NCBI GenBank assembly: GCA_040081465.1 | Contig: JBEBGL010000003.1 | Coordinates: 62,001 to 126,000, forward strand | Origin: UBA668 sp040081465 | GTDB taxonomy: Bacteria; Actinomycetota; Acidimicrobiia; Acidimicrobiales; Ilumatobacteraceae | Length of the DNA: 64,000 nucleotides | Reading direction: 5' to 3' | Shown here: in pieces, positions 51,261 through 60,583 of the stretch | How positions within the stretch are numbered: position 1 is the stretch's first letter | Layout: each line of letters starts with the position of its first letter | The notes under the pieces: generated by a model | Told to the model about the DNA's origin: nothing | Seen by the model: only the letters and a program-made list of their open reading frames with translations | Database searches by the model: none | Program-made: the position numbers and the translations under genes

Positions 51261-52219
51261 ACCGGCGGTCGCTTTCCGTCGGCGACCTGTTCGAATCGGC
51301 CCGCACGGGCGATCGCGGTGCACTTGCTCGACTGCTTTCCCTCATCGAGCGTGGGGGCACTCCGGCCCGCGAAGTAAGTCGCCTCGCCTACGCATTGTCC
51401 GGCACGGGCTACACCGTTGGTCTCACCGGTGCTCCGGGTGCGGGCAAGAGCACTTTGACCTCGTCGATCATTCGGCACCTGCGCGCGCAGGCTCAGCAAG
51501 TCGCAGTGCTCGCGGTCGATCCGTCGTCGCCGTTCACGGGCGGAGCGATCCTCGGTGACCGCGTGCGTATGCAAGAACACGCGACCGATCCCGGTGTGTT
51601 CATTCGTTCTATGGCGAGTCGGGGCCACCTCGGCGGGCTCTCGCTCGCCACGCCAGAGGCTGCACGACTGCTTGATGCCGTCGGCCACAACCTGATCCTG
51701 ATCGAGACCGTGGGCGTGGGTCAGGTAGAGGTCGAGATCGCGGGCAAGGCCGATACGACGGTTGTTGTGGTGAATCCCGGATGGGGCGACTCGGTGCAAG
51801 CGAATAAAGCCGGACTGATGGAGATCGCCGACGTCTTCGTCATCAACAAGGCCGACCGCACCGGCACCGACGACACCCGCCGCGACCTCGAGCAGATGCT
51901 CGAGCTGGGTGACTTGGCGGCCGATGCCTGGCGTCCCCCGATCTTGCCTGTCGTTGCCACTGATCATGTAGGCGTCGATGCTTTGTGGGATGCAGTGCTA
52001 CAGCACCGTGCGTTCATGGAGTCCACAGGCGAGTTGGCGCGCCGCCGCGAGTTCCGATTGCAAGAGGAACTACGCGAGGTTGTCGCGCGCCGATTGGAAC
52101 AGCGTGCGCGTGAACTGACAGGTGGCGAGCGCTGGGCGGAACTGCAATCGCAGGTCGTTCAACGCTCGATCGACCCGTGGACCGCAGCCGACGAAATGCT
52201 TAAGGCAATCTACGACTGA
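51257..52219 (+). CDS. meaB: methylmalonyl-CoA mutase-associated G3E GTPase (MeaB/ArgK)
   Basis: GTPase chaperone that loads and protects adenosylcobalamin on methylmalonyl-CoA mutase. The 320-aa protein has the P-loop GAPGAGKST (K64), AVDPSSPFTGGAILGDRVRM, the switch region ETVGVGQ and NKADR for guanine. It implies a B12-dependent mutase elsewhere in the genome. Confidence 0.95.
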   Translation: MNRRSLSVGDLFESARTGDRGALARLLSLIERGGTPAREVSRLAYALSGTGYTVGLTGAPGAGKSTLTSSIIRHLRAQAQQVAVLAVDPSSPFTGGAILGDRVRMQEHATDPGVFIRSMASRGHLGGLSLATPEAARLLDAVGHNLILIETVGVGQVEVEIAGKADTTVVVVNPGWGDSVQANKAGLMEIADVFVINKADRTGTDDTRRDLEQMLELGDLAADAWRPPILPVVATDHVGVDALWDAVLQHRAFMESTGELARRREFRLQEELREVVARRLEQRARELTGGERWAELQSQVVQRSIDPWTAADEMLKAIYD

Positions 52220-52230
52220 CTGCCGAACGG

Positions 52231-54345
52231 CTACGACGCTGGTGGAGCGACGAGCGTGTGGGCAGCGGCATGCTCGTAAAGGTCGGTGGTGTAGTCACGA
52301 ACCATGCGCGCGGCGTTGACGAATGGCCCGAGCGAGCGCCAGTTCTCTTTCATCTTGGTAATCCAGTCGTGCGGTAGCCCGCTGGAATCGCGGCCGTAGA
52401 ACAGCGGCACGATCTCGTCCTCGAGCAGACCGAACAAGCTGTCGGCCTCGTCGTGATCGCGTCGGATCAAGTCGTCGTCGTCAGAGGTCTCGATTGCCCA
52501 ACCGTTCTTGCCGTCGTAGCACTCGTCCCACCAACCATCGAGAATGCTGCAATTGAGCGCGCCGTTGAGTGCAGCCTTCATTCCGCTGGTGCCGCAGGCC
52601 TCGAGCGGGCGCCGCGGGTTGTTCAACCACACATCGGAGCCGTGATACATCGCTCGCGCCACCGCCATGTCGTAGTCGGGAACGAAAACGAAACGATGGC
52701 TGATCTCGTGCTGGCGTGCGAATAGTTCGATCTCGCGAATCATGTCCTTCCCTGCCTGATCGGCGGGGTGAGCTTTGCCCGCGAATATGAACTGCACCTC
52801 TTGCTCGGACTGCAACAGCAACGCACGTAGTCGCTCGGGTTGCGCAAGCAGCAACGTTGCGCGTTTGTACGTGGCGAACCGGCGCGCGAACCCAATCGTT
52901 AGCGCGTTCGGGTTGAGCGCCAGGTTGCCGATGCGCGACCGTACGAATGCGACGAGTTCGGCGCGGCCGCGGGCACGTGCGTCCCACACTTCGTGGTCGT
53001 TCAGCTTGTCGATACCCGCCCACCGACTGGCATCGGCTTCGCTCCAACCCTGGCCGATGCTTTGTGTCAGCAGCGGGGCAATGTGATCGCCCACCCATGT
53101 CGACGCGTGCACGCCATTCGTAATGGCACAAATCGGTACGTCGTCCACGGCCAGATTCGGCCATAGCCCGGCAAACATCTCGCGACTCACCTTGCCGTGA
53201 AGTTGTGCGACACCGTTTGCGTGGCCAGCCAGGCGCAGGCCCATCACCGCCATGTTGAACGGATTTTCGTGCAACACCTTCGGGTGTCCGGCCTCGTCGG
53301 GGATGACAACTTCGTGTTGTCCAATCTCGACGAGTTCCTCGAAACTACATCCGCACTCGTGCGCGAAACTTCGGAAGTACTTATCCATCAATTCGAGAGT
53401 GAAGCGGTCGATTCCAGCCTGCACTGGAGTATGGGTGGTGAACAGGCCAGCTGCACGTACGGCTTGTTTCGCGTCGGAGAACTTCATTCCAGCGGCTACC
53501 AACTCGCGAATGCGCTCGAGTGAGAGAAAGCCGGCATGGCCCTCGTTTGTGTGGAACACCTGTGGCCGCAACCCGAGCGCTCGCAGTGCACGCACGCCGC
53601 CGATGCCCAGCAGGATTTCCTGACGCAACCGATGTTCGCTGTCGCCCCCGTACAGGCGGTCAGTGATCGCAGCGGCGGCATCACTGTTGCCCACAACATT
53701 GGTGTCGAGTAGGTAGAGCGGAACTCTGCCCACCTGCACGCGCCACACGTTCGCGCGGACTGGGTCGCCAGCAAGGTCGACTTCTATCTGCGCGCCGGTT
53801 GGGTATAGCGGCAGTGAGTGCGGATCGAGTGGCGGGTAGCGCTCTTCTTGCATGCCGTCGGCGTTGAGACTTTGACGGAAGTAGCCCTCGTCGTACATCA
53901 GTCCAATGGCAGTGAGCGGGATACCAAGATCTGACGCTGCCTTGAGGTGGTCGCCAGCCAAGATGCCTAATCCACCCGCGTATTGCGGCAAGGTTTCGGA
54001 GATGCCGAACTCGGGCGAGAAGTACGCGACCGATTCAAGGGGTGATTCAGTACGGGTCTGGAACCAACGCGGCTCTGTCATTGCTCGTTGCAGCCGTTCG
54101 GCACAGTGATTGGTGGCAGCGACGATCGCCGGGTCGTCGGCTAGCGCGCTCCATCGCTCGGTCGTGATGCCGGCGATCAACTGCATCGGATCCCCGCCGG
54201 ATGAATGCCAAACGCGAGGGTCGAGTGATTCGAACAGGTGCTGCGTGCCGCGATCCCAAGTCCAGTGCAGGTTGCAGGTGAGTTCCGCCAACGCAGCGAG
54301 CGTCGATGGAATCTGGGGGAAGAGCTTGAGCTCCCGTGATTGCAT
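52231..54345 (-). CDS. glgP: alpha-glucan phosphorylase
   Basis: Phosphorolysis of glycogen or maltodextrin to glucose-1-phosphate. The 704-aa protein is of the short prokaryotic type (starting RELKLFPQIPSTLAALAEL) with AYFSPEFGISETLPQYAGGL and the PLP lysine K590 in EACGTSGMKAALNG. ATG 54345 is selected by the TAGGCT hexamer 7 nt before it. It is divergent from the branching enzyme, separated by 45 bp. Confidence 0.95.
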   Translation of the reverse strand: MQSRELKLFPQIPSTLAALAELTCNLHWTWDRGTQHLFESLDPRVWHSSGGDPMQLIAGITTERWSALADDPAIVAATNHCAERLQRAMTEPRWFQTRTESPLESVAYFSPEFGISETLPQYAGGLGILAGDHLKAASDLGIPLTAIGLMYDEGYFRQSLNADGMQEERYPPLDPHSLPLYPTGAQIEVDLAGDPVRANVWRVQVGRVPLYLLDTNVVGNSDAAAAITDRLYGGDSEHRLRQEILLGIGGVRALRALGLRPQVFHTNEGHAGFLSLERIRELVAAGMKFSDAKQAVRAAGLFTTHTPVQAGIDRFTLELMDKYFRSFAHECGCSFEELVEIGQHEVVIPDEAGHPKVLHENPFNMAVMGLRLAGHANGVAQLHGKVSREMFAGLWPNLAVDDVPICAITNGVHASTWVGDHIAPLLTQSIGQGWSEADASRWAGIDKLNDHEVWDARARGRAELVAFVRSRIGNLALNPNALTIGFARRFATYKRATLLLAQPERLRALLLQSEQEVQFIFAGKAHPADQAGKDMIREIELFARQHEISHRFVFVPDYDMAVARAMYHGSDVWLNNPRRPLEACGTSGMKAALNGALNCSILDGWWDECYDGKNGWAIETSDDDDLIRRDHDEADSLFGLLEDEIVPLFYGRDSSGLPHDWITKMKENWRSLGPFVNAARMVRDYTTDLYEHAAAHTLVAPPAS

Positions 54346-54352
54346 CCGGGCG

Positions 54353-54358
54353 AGCCTA
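54353..54358 (-). promoter_or_regulatory. TAGGCT -10 hexamer of glgP
   Basis: A 7-nt spacer precedes ATG 54345 on the minus strand. Confidence 0.42.
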
Positions 54359-54378
54359 TTGGTGACCTGGCCGCGCCC

Positions 54379-54384
54379 TACGCT
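54379..54384 (+). promoter_or_regulatory. TACGCT -10 hexamer of glgB
   Basis: A 6-nt spacer precedes GTG 54391. The two glg hexamers are 20 bp apart on opposite strands, so RNA polymerases would compete. Confidence 0.42.
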
Positions 54385-54390
54385 CGCACC

Positions 54391-56247
54391 GTGGTATTGC
54401 CTGATCGCGACGTGCAACTGTTCAGCGAGGGCACCCATTTGCGACTGTGGGAGCTACTTGGGGCACATGTCACAGCTGAGGGCGTGCAGTTTGCTGTGTG
54501 GGCGCCGGGCGCTCAAACGGTGCAGGTGATCGGCGACTGGAACCAATCCGCCGGCGGCGATCCGCTGCATCGGCAGGGCACATCGGGTGTGTGGGTAGGA
54601 GTCACCGCTGCGGCACAAGTGGGTCAGCGCTACCGCTTCGCGATCACTTCTGCCGAAGGGAAGGTTGTTTTGAAGGCGGATCCGATGGCTCGCTTGGCCG
54701 AGGGTGCGCCGTCGAACGCGAGTGTGATTACGGGGGTGTCGCAACACGAGTGGGCCGACCACGATTGGATGCGAACTCGCACGAATGTTGTCGGCGCTCC
54801 GCTGCGCGTTTACGAGGTGCACCTTGGTTCATGGCGATCTGGGGTGAGCACCTATCGCGAACTCGGCGAACAACTCGCCGACTATGTGAGCGGGCTGGGC
54901 TTCACCCATGTCGAGCTTTTGCCGATTGCCGAGTATCCGTTTGGTGGTTCGTGGGGCTATCAGGTGACCGGCTATTACGCGCCGACATCGCGGTATGGCA
55001 CGCCAGATGATCTGAGAGCGATGGTCGACGTGTTGCATGCGCGTGACGTCGGCGTGATCGTCGATTGGGTGCCCGCACATTTTCCGAAAGACGAGTGGGG
55101 CCTGGCGCGCTTCGATGGCACGCCACTTTATGAACACGCCGATCCGCAACTTGGCGAGCACCCCGATTGGGGTACGTACGTGTTCGACTTCGGCCGTGCC
55201 GAGGTCAGGAACTTTCTCGTTGCCAATGCGCTTTATTGGCTGCACGAGTTTCATATTGATGGGCTGCGAGTGGACGCGGTCACCAGCATGTTGCGTCTCG
55301 ACTTCTCGCGAAAGGCTGGCGAGTGGACTCCGAACGCGGATGGCAGCTACGAGAATCTGGAAGCGGTTGCGTTTGTTCGCGAGCTGAATGTCGCTGTCCG
55401 GCGCGAAGTGCCGACCGCGATGATGATCGCAGAGGAGAGTCACGCGTGGCCGAAGGTGACTCATCCGATTGAGGAGGGTGGCCTCGGCTTCCACCTCAAG
55501 TGGAACCTGGGCTGGATGAACGACACGCTGAAGTACATGCACCGACGGCCAGCGCGACGACCGGTGCATCACCATGAGCTGACGTTTGGCCTTTCGTACA
55601 CGTTCGGTGAGCGCTACGTGCTGCCGTTGAGCCACGACGAAGTTGTGCACGGCAAGAGCAGCTTGCTCGCCAAGATGCCGGGTGACGAGGCGGAGAAGTT
55701 CGCCAACCTGCGCGCGCTTTACGCCTGGATGTGGGCGCTACCTGGTGCGCCGCTGCTGTTCATGGGGGGTGAGCTGGCGCCGTACGCGGAGTGGAACGAG
55801 GCTGAGGAGTTGCCGTGGGATCTGCTGGAGTTCTCGTTTCATCGCGGCGTCCGCGATCTCATCATGGATCTGAATCGGGTCGCGGTCGATTGGTCCGCAC
55901 TCTACGAACGCGATCACGAGTCAGGTGGTTTCGAGTGGCTGGACGCTGATGACGATGTCGGTGCGACGTATTCGTTTCTTCGATGGGGGACCGACGGTGC
56001 CACCGCCATCGCGTGCGTAGCCAACTTCTCTATCGAGCCGCGCGTTGATTACCGAATCGGACTTCCGTGGTCGGGAACTTGGCAGACGTTACTGAACACT
56101 GACTCTGCACAATTTTCGGGTGCAGGACATGGCGTCGACTCCGACCTGCACGCAAACGAGTCCGAGTGGCAGCGGCAACCTGCGTCGGTGGTACTCGCAC
56201 TACCAGCTTTAACCGTTGTGTTGCTCGGTAGCGTGCGCCCACTGTGA
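54391..56247 (+). CDS. glgB: 1,4-alpha-glucan branching enzyme
   Basis: Introduces alpha-1,6 branches in glycogen. The 618-aa GH13 protein has the N-terminal CBM48 module (VQFAVWAPGAQTVQVIGDWN), DWVPAHFPKD, nucleophile D295 in DGLRVDAVTSM, the acid Glu in AEESHAWP (E348/E349) and LSHDEVVHGKSSL. The frame is open to TTG 54340, but that would overlap the glgP start; GTG 54391, 6 nt after TACGCT, is preferred. Its stop overlaps the azlC start. Confidence 0.95.
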   Translation: MVLPDRDVQLFSEGTHLRLWELLGAHVTAEGVQFAVWAPGAQTVQVIGDWNQSAGGDPLHRQGTSGVWVGVTAAAQVGQRYRFAITSAEGKVVLKADPMARLAEGAPSNASVITGVSQHEWADHDWMRTRTNVVGAPLRVYEVHLGSWRSGVSTYRELGEQLADYVSGLGFTHVELLPIAEYPFGGSWGYQVTGYYAPTSRYGTPDDLRAMVDVLHARDVGVIVDWVPAHFPKDEWGLARFDGTPLYEHADPQLGEHPDWGTYVFDFGRAEVRNFLVANALYWLHEFHIDGLRVDAVTSMLRLDFSRKAGEWTPNADGSYENLEAVAFVRELNVAVRREVPTAMMIAEESHAWPKVTHPIEEGGLGFHLKWNLGWMNDTLKYMHRRPARRPVHHHELTFGLSYTFGERYVLPLSHDEVVHGKSSLLAKMPGDEAEKFANLRALYAWMWALPGAPLLFMGGELAPYAEWNEAEELPWDLLEFSFHRGVRDLIMDLNRVAVDWSALYERDHESGGFEWLDADDDVGATYSFLRWGTDGATAIACVANFSIEPRVDYRIGLPWSGTWQTLLNTDSAQFSGAGHGVDSDLHANESEWQRQPASVVLALPALTVVLLGSVRPL

Positions 56248-56957
56248 AGGCGTTGTCATTGAAAGACATGTGGCGAGACGAAGAGCTGCGACAAGTGTTC
56301 GCTGCGTGCCTGACCCTGAGTCTCGCTACCGGTGTGTTCGCGGTTTCATTCGGTGTCACCGCTGTTGGCGCCGGTGCGTCCGTGGCGCAGACGTGCGTGA
56401 TGTCGCTCACGGTGTTCACCGGTGCCTCGCTCTTTTCCGCGGTCAGCGTGATTGGCGCCGGCGGCTCCGCGGTGTCCGCGTTCGGTGGAGCGGCGTTGCT
56501 AGCCGCGCGCAATGCGGTGTATGGGCTAGCGATGGCACCACACCTCAAGGGGCGACTGGCCACAAGGCTGGTCGCTGCGCAGGTGACCATCGACGAGTCG
56601 ACAGCTATGGCTGCAGCGCAGACCGACGAGGACCACCGACGCGCCGCGTTCTGGATCACCGGTCTGAGCATCTACCTGTTTTGGAACATCGGCACGCTGA
56701 TCGGTGCGATCCTCGGTTCCGCCATCGACCCAAAGACGTACGGGCTCGACGCGGCCTTTCCCGCAGCTTTCGTTGCGATGGTCTGGCCGCTGTTGCGCGA
56801 TCGCCGCTCGGCCCTGGCTGCTGCGATCGGGGCGACGATGTGCTTGGCGCTGATCCCCTTCACACCGGTCGGTGTGCCGATCTTGTGTGCGGTACTGGGT
56901 GTCGCTGTCGGGATTCCTTCGCCCGGCGACACTGAACCGCAGGCGGCCGCGCAATGA
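56244..56957 (+). CDS. azlC: AzlC-type branched-chain amino acid exporter, large subunit
   Basis: A 237-aa protein with about seven helices and AzlC-family features: VFAVSFGVTAVGAGASV, LSLTVFTGASLFSAVSVIG, AARNAVYGLAMAPHL and AAFWITGLSIYLFWNIGTL. It works with the small AzlD encoded next. GTG 56244 overlaps the glgB stop by GTGA. Valine/leucine/isoleucine export is the family role; the substrate is inferred. Confidence 0.92.
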   Translation: MKALSLKDMWRDEELRQVFAACLTLSLATGVFAVSFGVTAVGAGASVAQTCVMSLTVFTGASLFSAVSVIGAGGSAVSAFGGAALLAARNAVYGLAMAPHLKGRLATRLVAAQVTIDESTAMAAAQTDEDHRRAAFWITGLSIYLFWNIGTLIGAILGSAIDPKTYGLDAAFPAAFVAMVWPLLRDRRSALAAAIGATMCLALIPFTPVGVPILCAVLGVAVGIPSPGDTEPQAAAQ

Positions 56958-57256
56958 GTTGGGGGTTCGTACTTGCCCTAGCGCTAACCGCGTACGGCTT
57001 CAAGGTGCTGGGGCTCGTGTTAGTCGGCGACCGTCAGCTGCCAGCGGTACTCGATCGATGTCTAGCGCTGATCCCCGCAGCGCTGATTGCCGCGTTGGTG
57101 GTGAAAGACACGTTCAGCATCGGACAACACCTGCAGCTTGATGCCCGCGCCGCAGGCGTAGGCGCCGCGGTGATAGCCGCCTGGCGCAAAGCCCCGCTGA
57201 TAGCGGTGATCGTCATCGGCGCGGGTGTAACCGCCGCCATCCGCGCCGCGAGGTGA
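56954..57256 (+). CDS. azlD: AzlD-type exporter small subunit
   Basis: A 100-aa protein of three to four helices with AYGFKVLGLVLVGDRQLPAVL and LALIPAALIAALVVKDTF, typical AzlD. It overlaps azlC by ATGA, confirming the pair. Nothing unusual. Confidence 0.9.
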   Translation: MSWGFVLALALTAYGFKVLGLVLVGDRQLPAVLDRCLALIPAALIAALVVKDTFSIGQHLQLDARAAGVGAAVIAAWRKAPLIAVIVIGAGVTAAIRAAR

Positions 57257-57267
57257 CCACGCGGTTC

Positions 57268-57311
57268 TGTGTGAGCTCACAGACGTTGTGTCGCTTTAAG
57301 CGCTCACACAG
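57268..57311. repeat. dispersed 44-bp nested palindrome, copy 2
   Basis: Outer arms CTGTGTGAGC (57267-57276) and GCTCACACAG (57302-57311) match over 10 bp; the centre holds CACA-GACGT-TGTG and CGCTTTAAGC. It is 41/44 identical to 6417-6460. It sits between convergent azlD and the SRPBCC gene and supplies the latter's last codons and stop. Confidence 0.7.
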
Positions 57312-57747
57312 AGTCTTCGATTTGGCGCTTCAGGGCGCGGAGGTTTCTTCGCCATAGTGGGCGTAGGACTATCGGGCCGGCAATCGCCGAGCCGATTGGG
57401 CCGCCTAGCCACCATGGGAAACGCAACTTCTCTTCCCACTCGAAGCGCGTGTGCTTGCCGAAAGCGTGCAGCGTGAACCTTCCAACACCGGTGACTACTC
57501 CGGTATGGCTCACGCCCATCGTGGCCGACGGTTCCCACTCGGTAATTTTCATTTGGTCAACGAGCTTGAACGGGCCGACCTTGGTGTCGCACAGGAACCT
57601 CGTTCCGACACCGCTGTGCTGTTCATCGACGAAGCGAATGGCAACGGCATCGTGCATCCACTCGACGTGGCGATCGATTTGTTGCAACGCTGCCCACACT
57701 TGATCCGGCGTTGCGTCGATATCGACGCCAACGCGAACGCGACCCAC
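57304..57747 (-). CDS. SRPBCC-domain protein (polyketide cyclase/START-like)
   Basis: A 147-aa protein of the Bet v 1-like fold: VDIDATPDQVWAALQQIDRH at the N-terminus, a curved beta-sheet, and a C-terminal helix (PLWRRNLRALKRQIEDSV). Such proteins bind hydrophobic ligands in a cavity. The last residues and stop lie inside the palindromic repeat, so the C-terminus may have been reset by its insertion. GTG 57747 is 3 bp after galT's stop on the same strand, so they share a transcript. Confidence 0.87.
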   Translation of the reverse strand: MGRVRVGVDIDATPDQVWAALQQIDRHVEWMHDAVAIRFVDEQHSGVGTRFLCDTKVGPFKLVDQMKITEWEPSATMGVSHTGVVTGVGRFTLHAFGKHTRFEWEEKLRFPWWLGGPIGSAIAGPIVLRPLWRRNLRALKRQIEDSV

Positions 57748-57750
57748 GCC

Positions 57751-58731
57751 TTACGCCCTTACAGAAACACTGCGCAACCGCTCGGCAGCCGTTTCCGGTG
57801 CCACGATGTTGATCATCACACCGGTGCCGCGTTCGAACCCTGCCGTCGTGATCAGCTTCGGGAACAAGTGAACGTGCCAGTGATACGCACCGTTGTAGTG
57901 ATGCGGCGCTGTGTGGAACACAATGTTGTAAGCGACGTCGCCGTGCACTTCGCGCAACGCGACGACGGCATCGCGAACCGCAATGCCGACACCGCGCAGC
58001 GTTTCGTCGGTGCTGTCGGTGAGATGCAGGTCGTGGCTGCGGGGAATGATCAAAAGCTCGTACGGCGTGCCTGCCCAGAACGGACTGACGCACACGACGT
58101 CGTCGGTTGCCCAGAGCACTCGCTTACCGTCGACCAACTCGGCCTCGATAGTCGCGCACAGGATGCAGCCGCCCTCGAAGCGGGTGAACGCCCGCTCTTC
58201 CTCGACGATCTCACCCGGAACGAACGGCAGACCAAGCAATTGGCCGTGCGGATGTGCAAGCGACGCGCCAGCTTCGCGCCCGTGATTGATGATCGCTTGC
58301 GTGTAGCGAATATGGCTAGTCGCGCCGTGCTCGAGCAGCCGACGCTTCAGCATCAGCATCATGTCGGCCGCGTCGTCGTCGGTGATGACATGCGTGCCGG
58401 CGTCGTGTGCGGGCGTGAACACAAAGATCTCGTGGATGCCACTGGCCTCGGCCTCGACATGCACCGGCCCGAGATAGTGCACCGCGAACGGCTCTGTGCC
58501 GTCGAACGCCGGATACAGGTTCGGAATCACACGCATGCGCCACTGCCCACCAGCATCGAGCGTCTCAAGTGCGGGCGGTGTCGTTTCCTCGTTGCCGGGG
58601 CAGAACGGACACGGGCGATCGGGTTGTGCTTCGACTTGCGCGCGACGCGGCGCAAAGTCAGTGGGGCGTTCGGCTCGATCGGCCACGATCGTTACCCATC
58701 GCCCGGTAAGTGGATTCAAACGGAGGCTCAC
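57751..58731 (-). CDS. galT: galactose-1-phosphate uridylyltransferase
   Basis: Transfers UMP from UDP-glucose to galactose-1-phosphate (Leloir pathway). The 326-aa protein has RLNPLTGRWVTIVADRAERP, the zinc-linked CPFCPGNE, NLYPAF, and the catalytic H160-P-H162 in LAHPHGQLLGLPF. GTG 58731 gives the standard N-terminus. No other gal genes adjoin; ties to the glycogen genes upstream are plausible via UDP-glucose. Confidence 0.95.
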   Translation of the reverse strand: MSLRLNPLTGRWVTIVADRAERPTDFAPRRAQVEAQPDRPCPFCPGNEETTPPALETLDAGGQWRMRVIPNLYPAFDGTEPFAVHYLGPVHVEAEASGIHEIFVFTPAHDAGTHVITDDDAADMMLMLKRRLLEHGATSHIRYTQAIINHGREAGASLAHPHGQLLGLPFVPGEIVEEERAFTRFEGGCILCATIEAELVDGKRVLWATDDVVCVSPFWAGTPYELLIIPRSHDLHLTDSTDETLRGVGIAVRDAVVALREVHGDVAYNIVFHTAPHHYNGAYHWHVHLFPKLITTAGFERGTGVMINIVAPETAAERLRSVSVRA

Positions 58732-58823
58732 AGCGGTATCAGCTTACGAGGTTGCGCAAGGCGGCGTGCGGACGCATGTCACGCGAGTCCGACTTGAAGG
58801 AATCCGTATCGACTTGAACAAAC

Positions 58824-59561
58824 TCAGCACTTGCGGTACACGCTGACGTGGCGTTCGCTTACCGGGCTGAACGGTGAGCGGTCGAACGCCTCCCAGCGCT
58901 CAACGAGGGCGAAGCCAGAAGCTTCTGCCATCGCGTCCAGCTGCGCGACCGTGACCCAACGAATACTCCACGGGCGCAACCGCACGCCGCCGGCCTCTGT
59001 GATATCTATGAACTGGCCCTCTGCCAGCTGTTCTTCGACTTTCGCCCGCGTCACGCTCAAAACGACGCGATCGACGGCGAGCGAGCGAATGCCGACCTGC
59101 GATGGCGGATCGTGCAGCGCGGGATCTGGAACAAGCGCCTCAACGACGAACATGCCATCGGTGGCAAGGCGCTGCGCAACTTGAGTGAAGCACCCTCGTT
59201 GCCGCTGCTCAGTCAGCAAGTTCCAGAACGTGTTGTAGGCGATGAATGCCAGCGTGAATGGGCCTGCTGGCAAGTCGTCCGACATATCGCCGACACTCAC
59301 GCGTACGGCATCACCTCCCGGTTTGGCCAACAGCTGCTTCAGCATGGCCGAACTGCTGTCGACTCCATGGACCTGCATGCCGGTGGCGGCTAGCGGAATC
59401 GCCAACCTGCCGGTGCCGACACCCAGTTCGAGCACAGGTCCATTACCTGCGAGCGTTGACAGTGTCGCTACCGTCGTGCCGACATCGGTGATCCCTGCGT
59501 ACCAATCGTCATACACATCGGCGAACCCGTCGCCGTAGCTGGCATCGTCGTATCCGCGCAC
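58824..59561 (-). CDS. class I SAM-dependent methyltransferase
   Basis: A 245-aa protein with the SAM-binding motif LELGVGTGRLAIPLA, then HGVDSS and FIAYNTFWNLL, the usual Rossmann-type methyltransferase order. The C-terminal beta-strands (WVTVAQLDAMAEASGFALVE) fit. GTG 59561 is chosen since CAGAAT lies 6 nt upstream and the longer frame would enter the divergent gene. Target unknown. Confidence 0.87.
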   Translation of the reverse strand: MRGYDDASYGDGFADVYDDWYAGITDVGTTVATLSTLAGNGPVLELGVGTGRLAIPLAATGMQVHGVDSSSAMLKQLLAKPGGDAVRVSVGDMSDDLPAGPFTLAFIAYNTFWNLLTEQRQRGCFTQVAQRLATDGMFVVEALVPDPALHDPPSQVGIRSLAVDRVVLSVTRAKVEEQLAEGQFIDITEAGGVRLRPWSIRWVTVAQLDAMAEASGFALVERWEAFDRSPFSPVSERHVSVYRKC

Positions 59562-59567
59562 GACGAC

Positions 59568-59573
59568 ATTCTG
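59568..59573 (-). promoter_or_regulatory. CAGAAT -10-like hexamer of the methyltransferase
   Basis: A 6-nt spacer precedes GTG 59561. The same hexamer and spacer recur at the divergent gene (59609-59614). Confidence 0.3.
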
Positions 59574-59608
59574 ACCCAGGTCGTTGTACGGGTCAGAGTC
59601 GAATCGGT

Positions 59609-59614
59609 CAGAAT
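59609..59614 (+). promoter_or_regulatory. CAGAAT -10-like hexamer of the membrane protein
   Basis: A 6-nt spacer precedes GTG 59621, mirroring the divergent methyltransferase promoter. Confidence 0.3.
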
Positions 59615-59620
59615 GGCCCG

Positions 59621-60583
59621 GTGACAACCTGGGCGGAGATCGAGTCGGCCGCTCGGCAACCCGACCCTGCTGCGAGTGCCGATTCGCGTGCGGCGCAAGT
59701 CTCACGCACCTCACATCGCGCAACATCGCGTTTGCGATGGTCGGATCACCTAATCGTCGGCTCGATCGACGTGGCCGCTCACGTCTTTCAGCGTCGTGCC
59801 CGCCACATCGTGCTCGGATCGGCAGTTCTGATGGTGCCGATGGTGGCGCTGCATCTACTGCTCACTGTGCTGGCGTTCGACTCGTATCAGGACTTCGACA
59901 GCTTCCTCGGTGACCGCGGATATGTCGGTGTCGAAACAGGTCTGGTGATGCTGGGCGTCGCGGCGCAGTCACTCAGCGCGCACCTGATCGGTGCATATAC
60001 CGCTGCCTACCTAGTGCCGTATCAGATGGGTGGCGACCCGCGGATGCGTGTGTGTCTTGGTCGCGTTGTGCGCAAGATTCCGCTGCTGACGCTGACGTGG
60101 GCTCTGACTCATTGGCCAACCCTGGTGACCATGTGGTGGTTCGTCGTCCTTGCTCCCGGAGAAGCTGTCGCTTTGTTGTGGTTCATGGTGCCAGTAATTG
60201 CGATGATCAGCGCGATGTCGCTAGTTGTGGCACCGGTTGTGATGATTGAGCAGCTCGGCGTTCGGTCAATCGGTCGTGCGTGGCGTCTTGGCCGCAATCG
60301 ATTCGGTGCCACGTTCGGGTTCGTACTCGCGTGCGGCGTTCTCGGTGGAATGCTGGCCGCGTTCATTGCGTTTCTGCCCGATCTCGCACAAGCGACCGGA
60401 TTCATCACGTTCGGCTCACTCAGCTGGTTGGTGCAAGGTGTCACGACGCAGTTGGCAGTCCTGCTCGTGTTGCCCTTCGTCGCGATTGCGACTTCGCAGA
60501 TGTACCTGCAGCTTCGCGTTCAGGCAGAGGGCCTCGACATCGCGATCGCGGCTGATCGCGTGTTTGAGAAGGTCACGGTATGA
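59621..60583 (+). CDS. multi-TM membrane protein of the MoxR cluster
   Basis: A 320-aa protein with about six helices (from residue 63) after a polar N-terminus. It resembles the GlpQ/DUF7847-type membrane proteins that begin DUF4129/MoxR gene clusters in actinobacteria (similar position to Rv3695 in M. tuberculosis). Conserved-looking parts include VVMIEQLGVRSIGRAWRLGR. Its end overlaps the next gene by ATGA. Role unknown. Confidence 0.82.
   Translation: MTTWAEIESAARQPDPAASADSRAAQVSRTSHRATSRLRWSDHLIVGSIDVAAHVFQRRARHIVLGSAVLMVPMVALHLLLTVLAFDSYQDFDSFLGDRGYVGVETGLVMLGVAAQSLSAHLIGAYTAAYLVPYQMGGDPRMRVCLGRVVRKIPLLTLTWALTHWPTLVTMWWFVVLAPGEAVALLWFMVPVIAMISAMSLVVAPVVMIEQLGVRSIGRAWRLGRNRFGATFGFVLACGVLGGMLAAFIAFLPDLAQATGFITFGSLSWLVQGVTTQLAVLLVLPFVAIATSQMYLQLRVQAEGLDIAIAADRVFEKVTV

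Noticed and set aside
54340..54390. TTG 54340 as the glgB start
   Set aside because: It overlaps the glgP start codon on the other strand and lies upstream of the TACGCT hexamer that fits GTG 54391.
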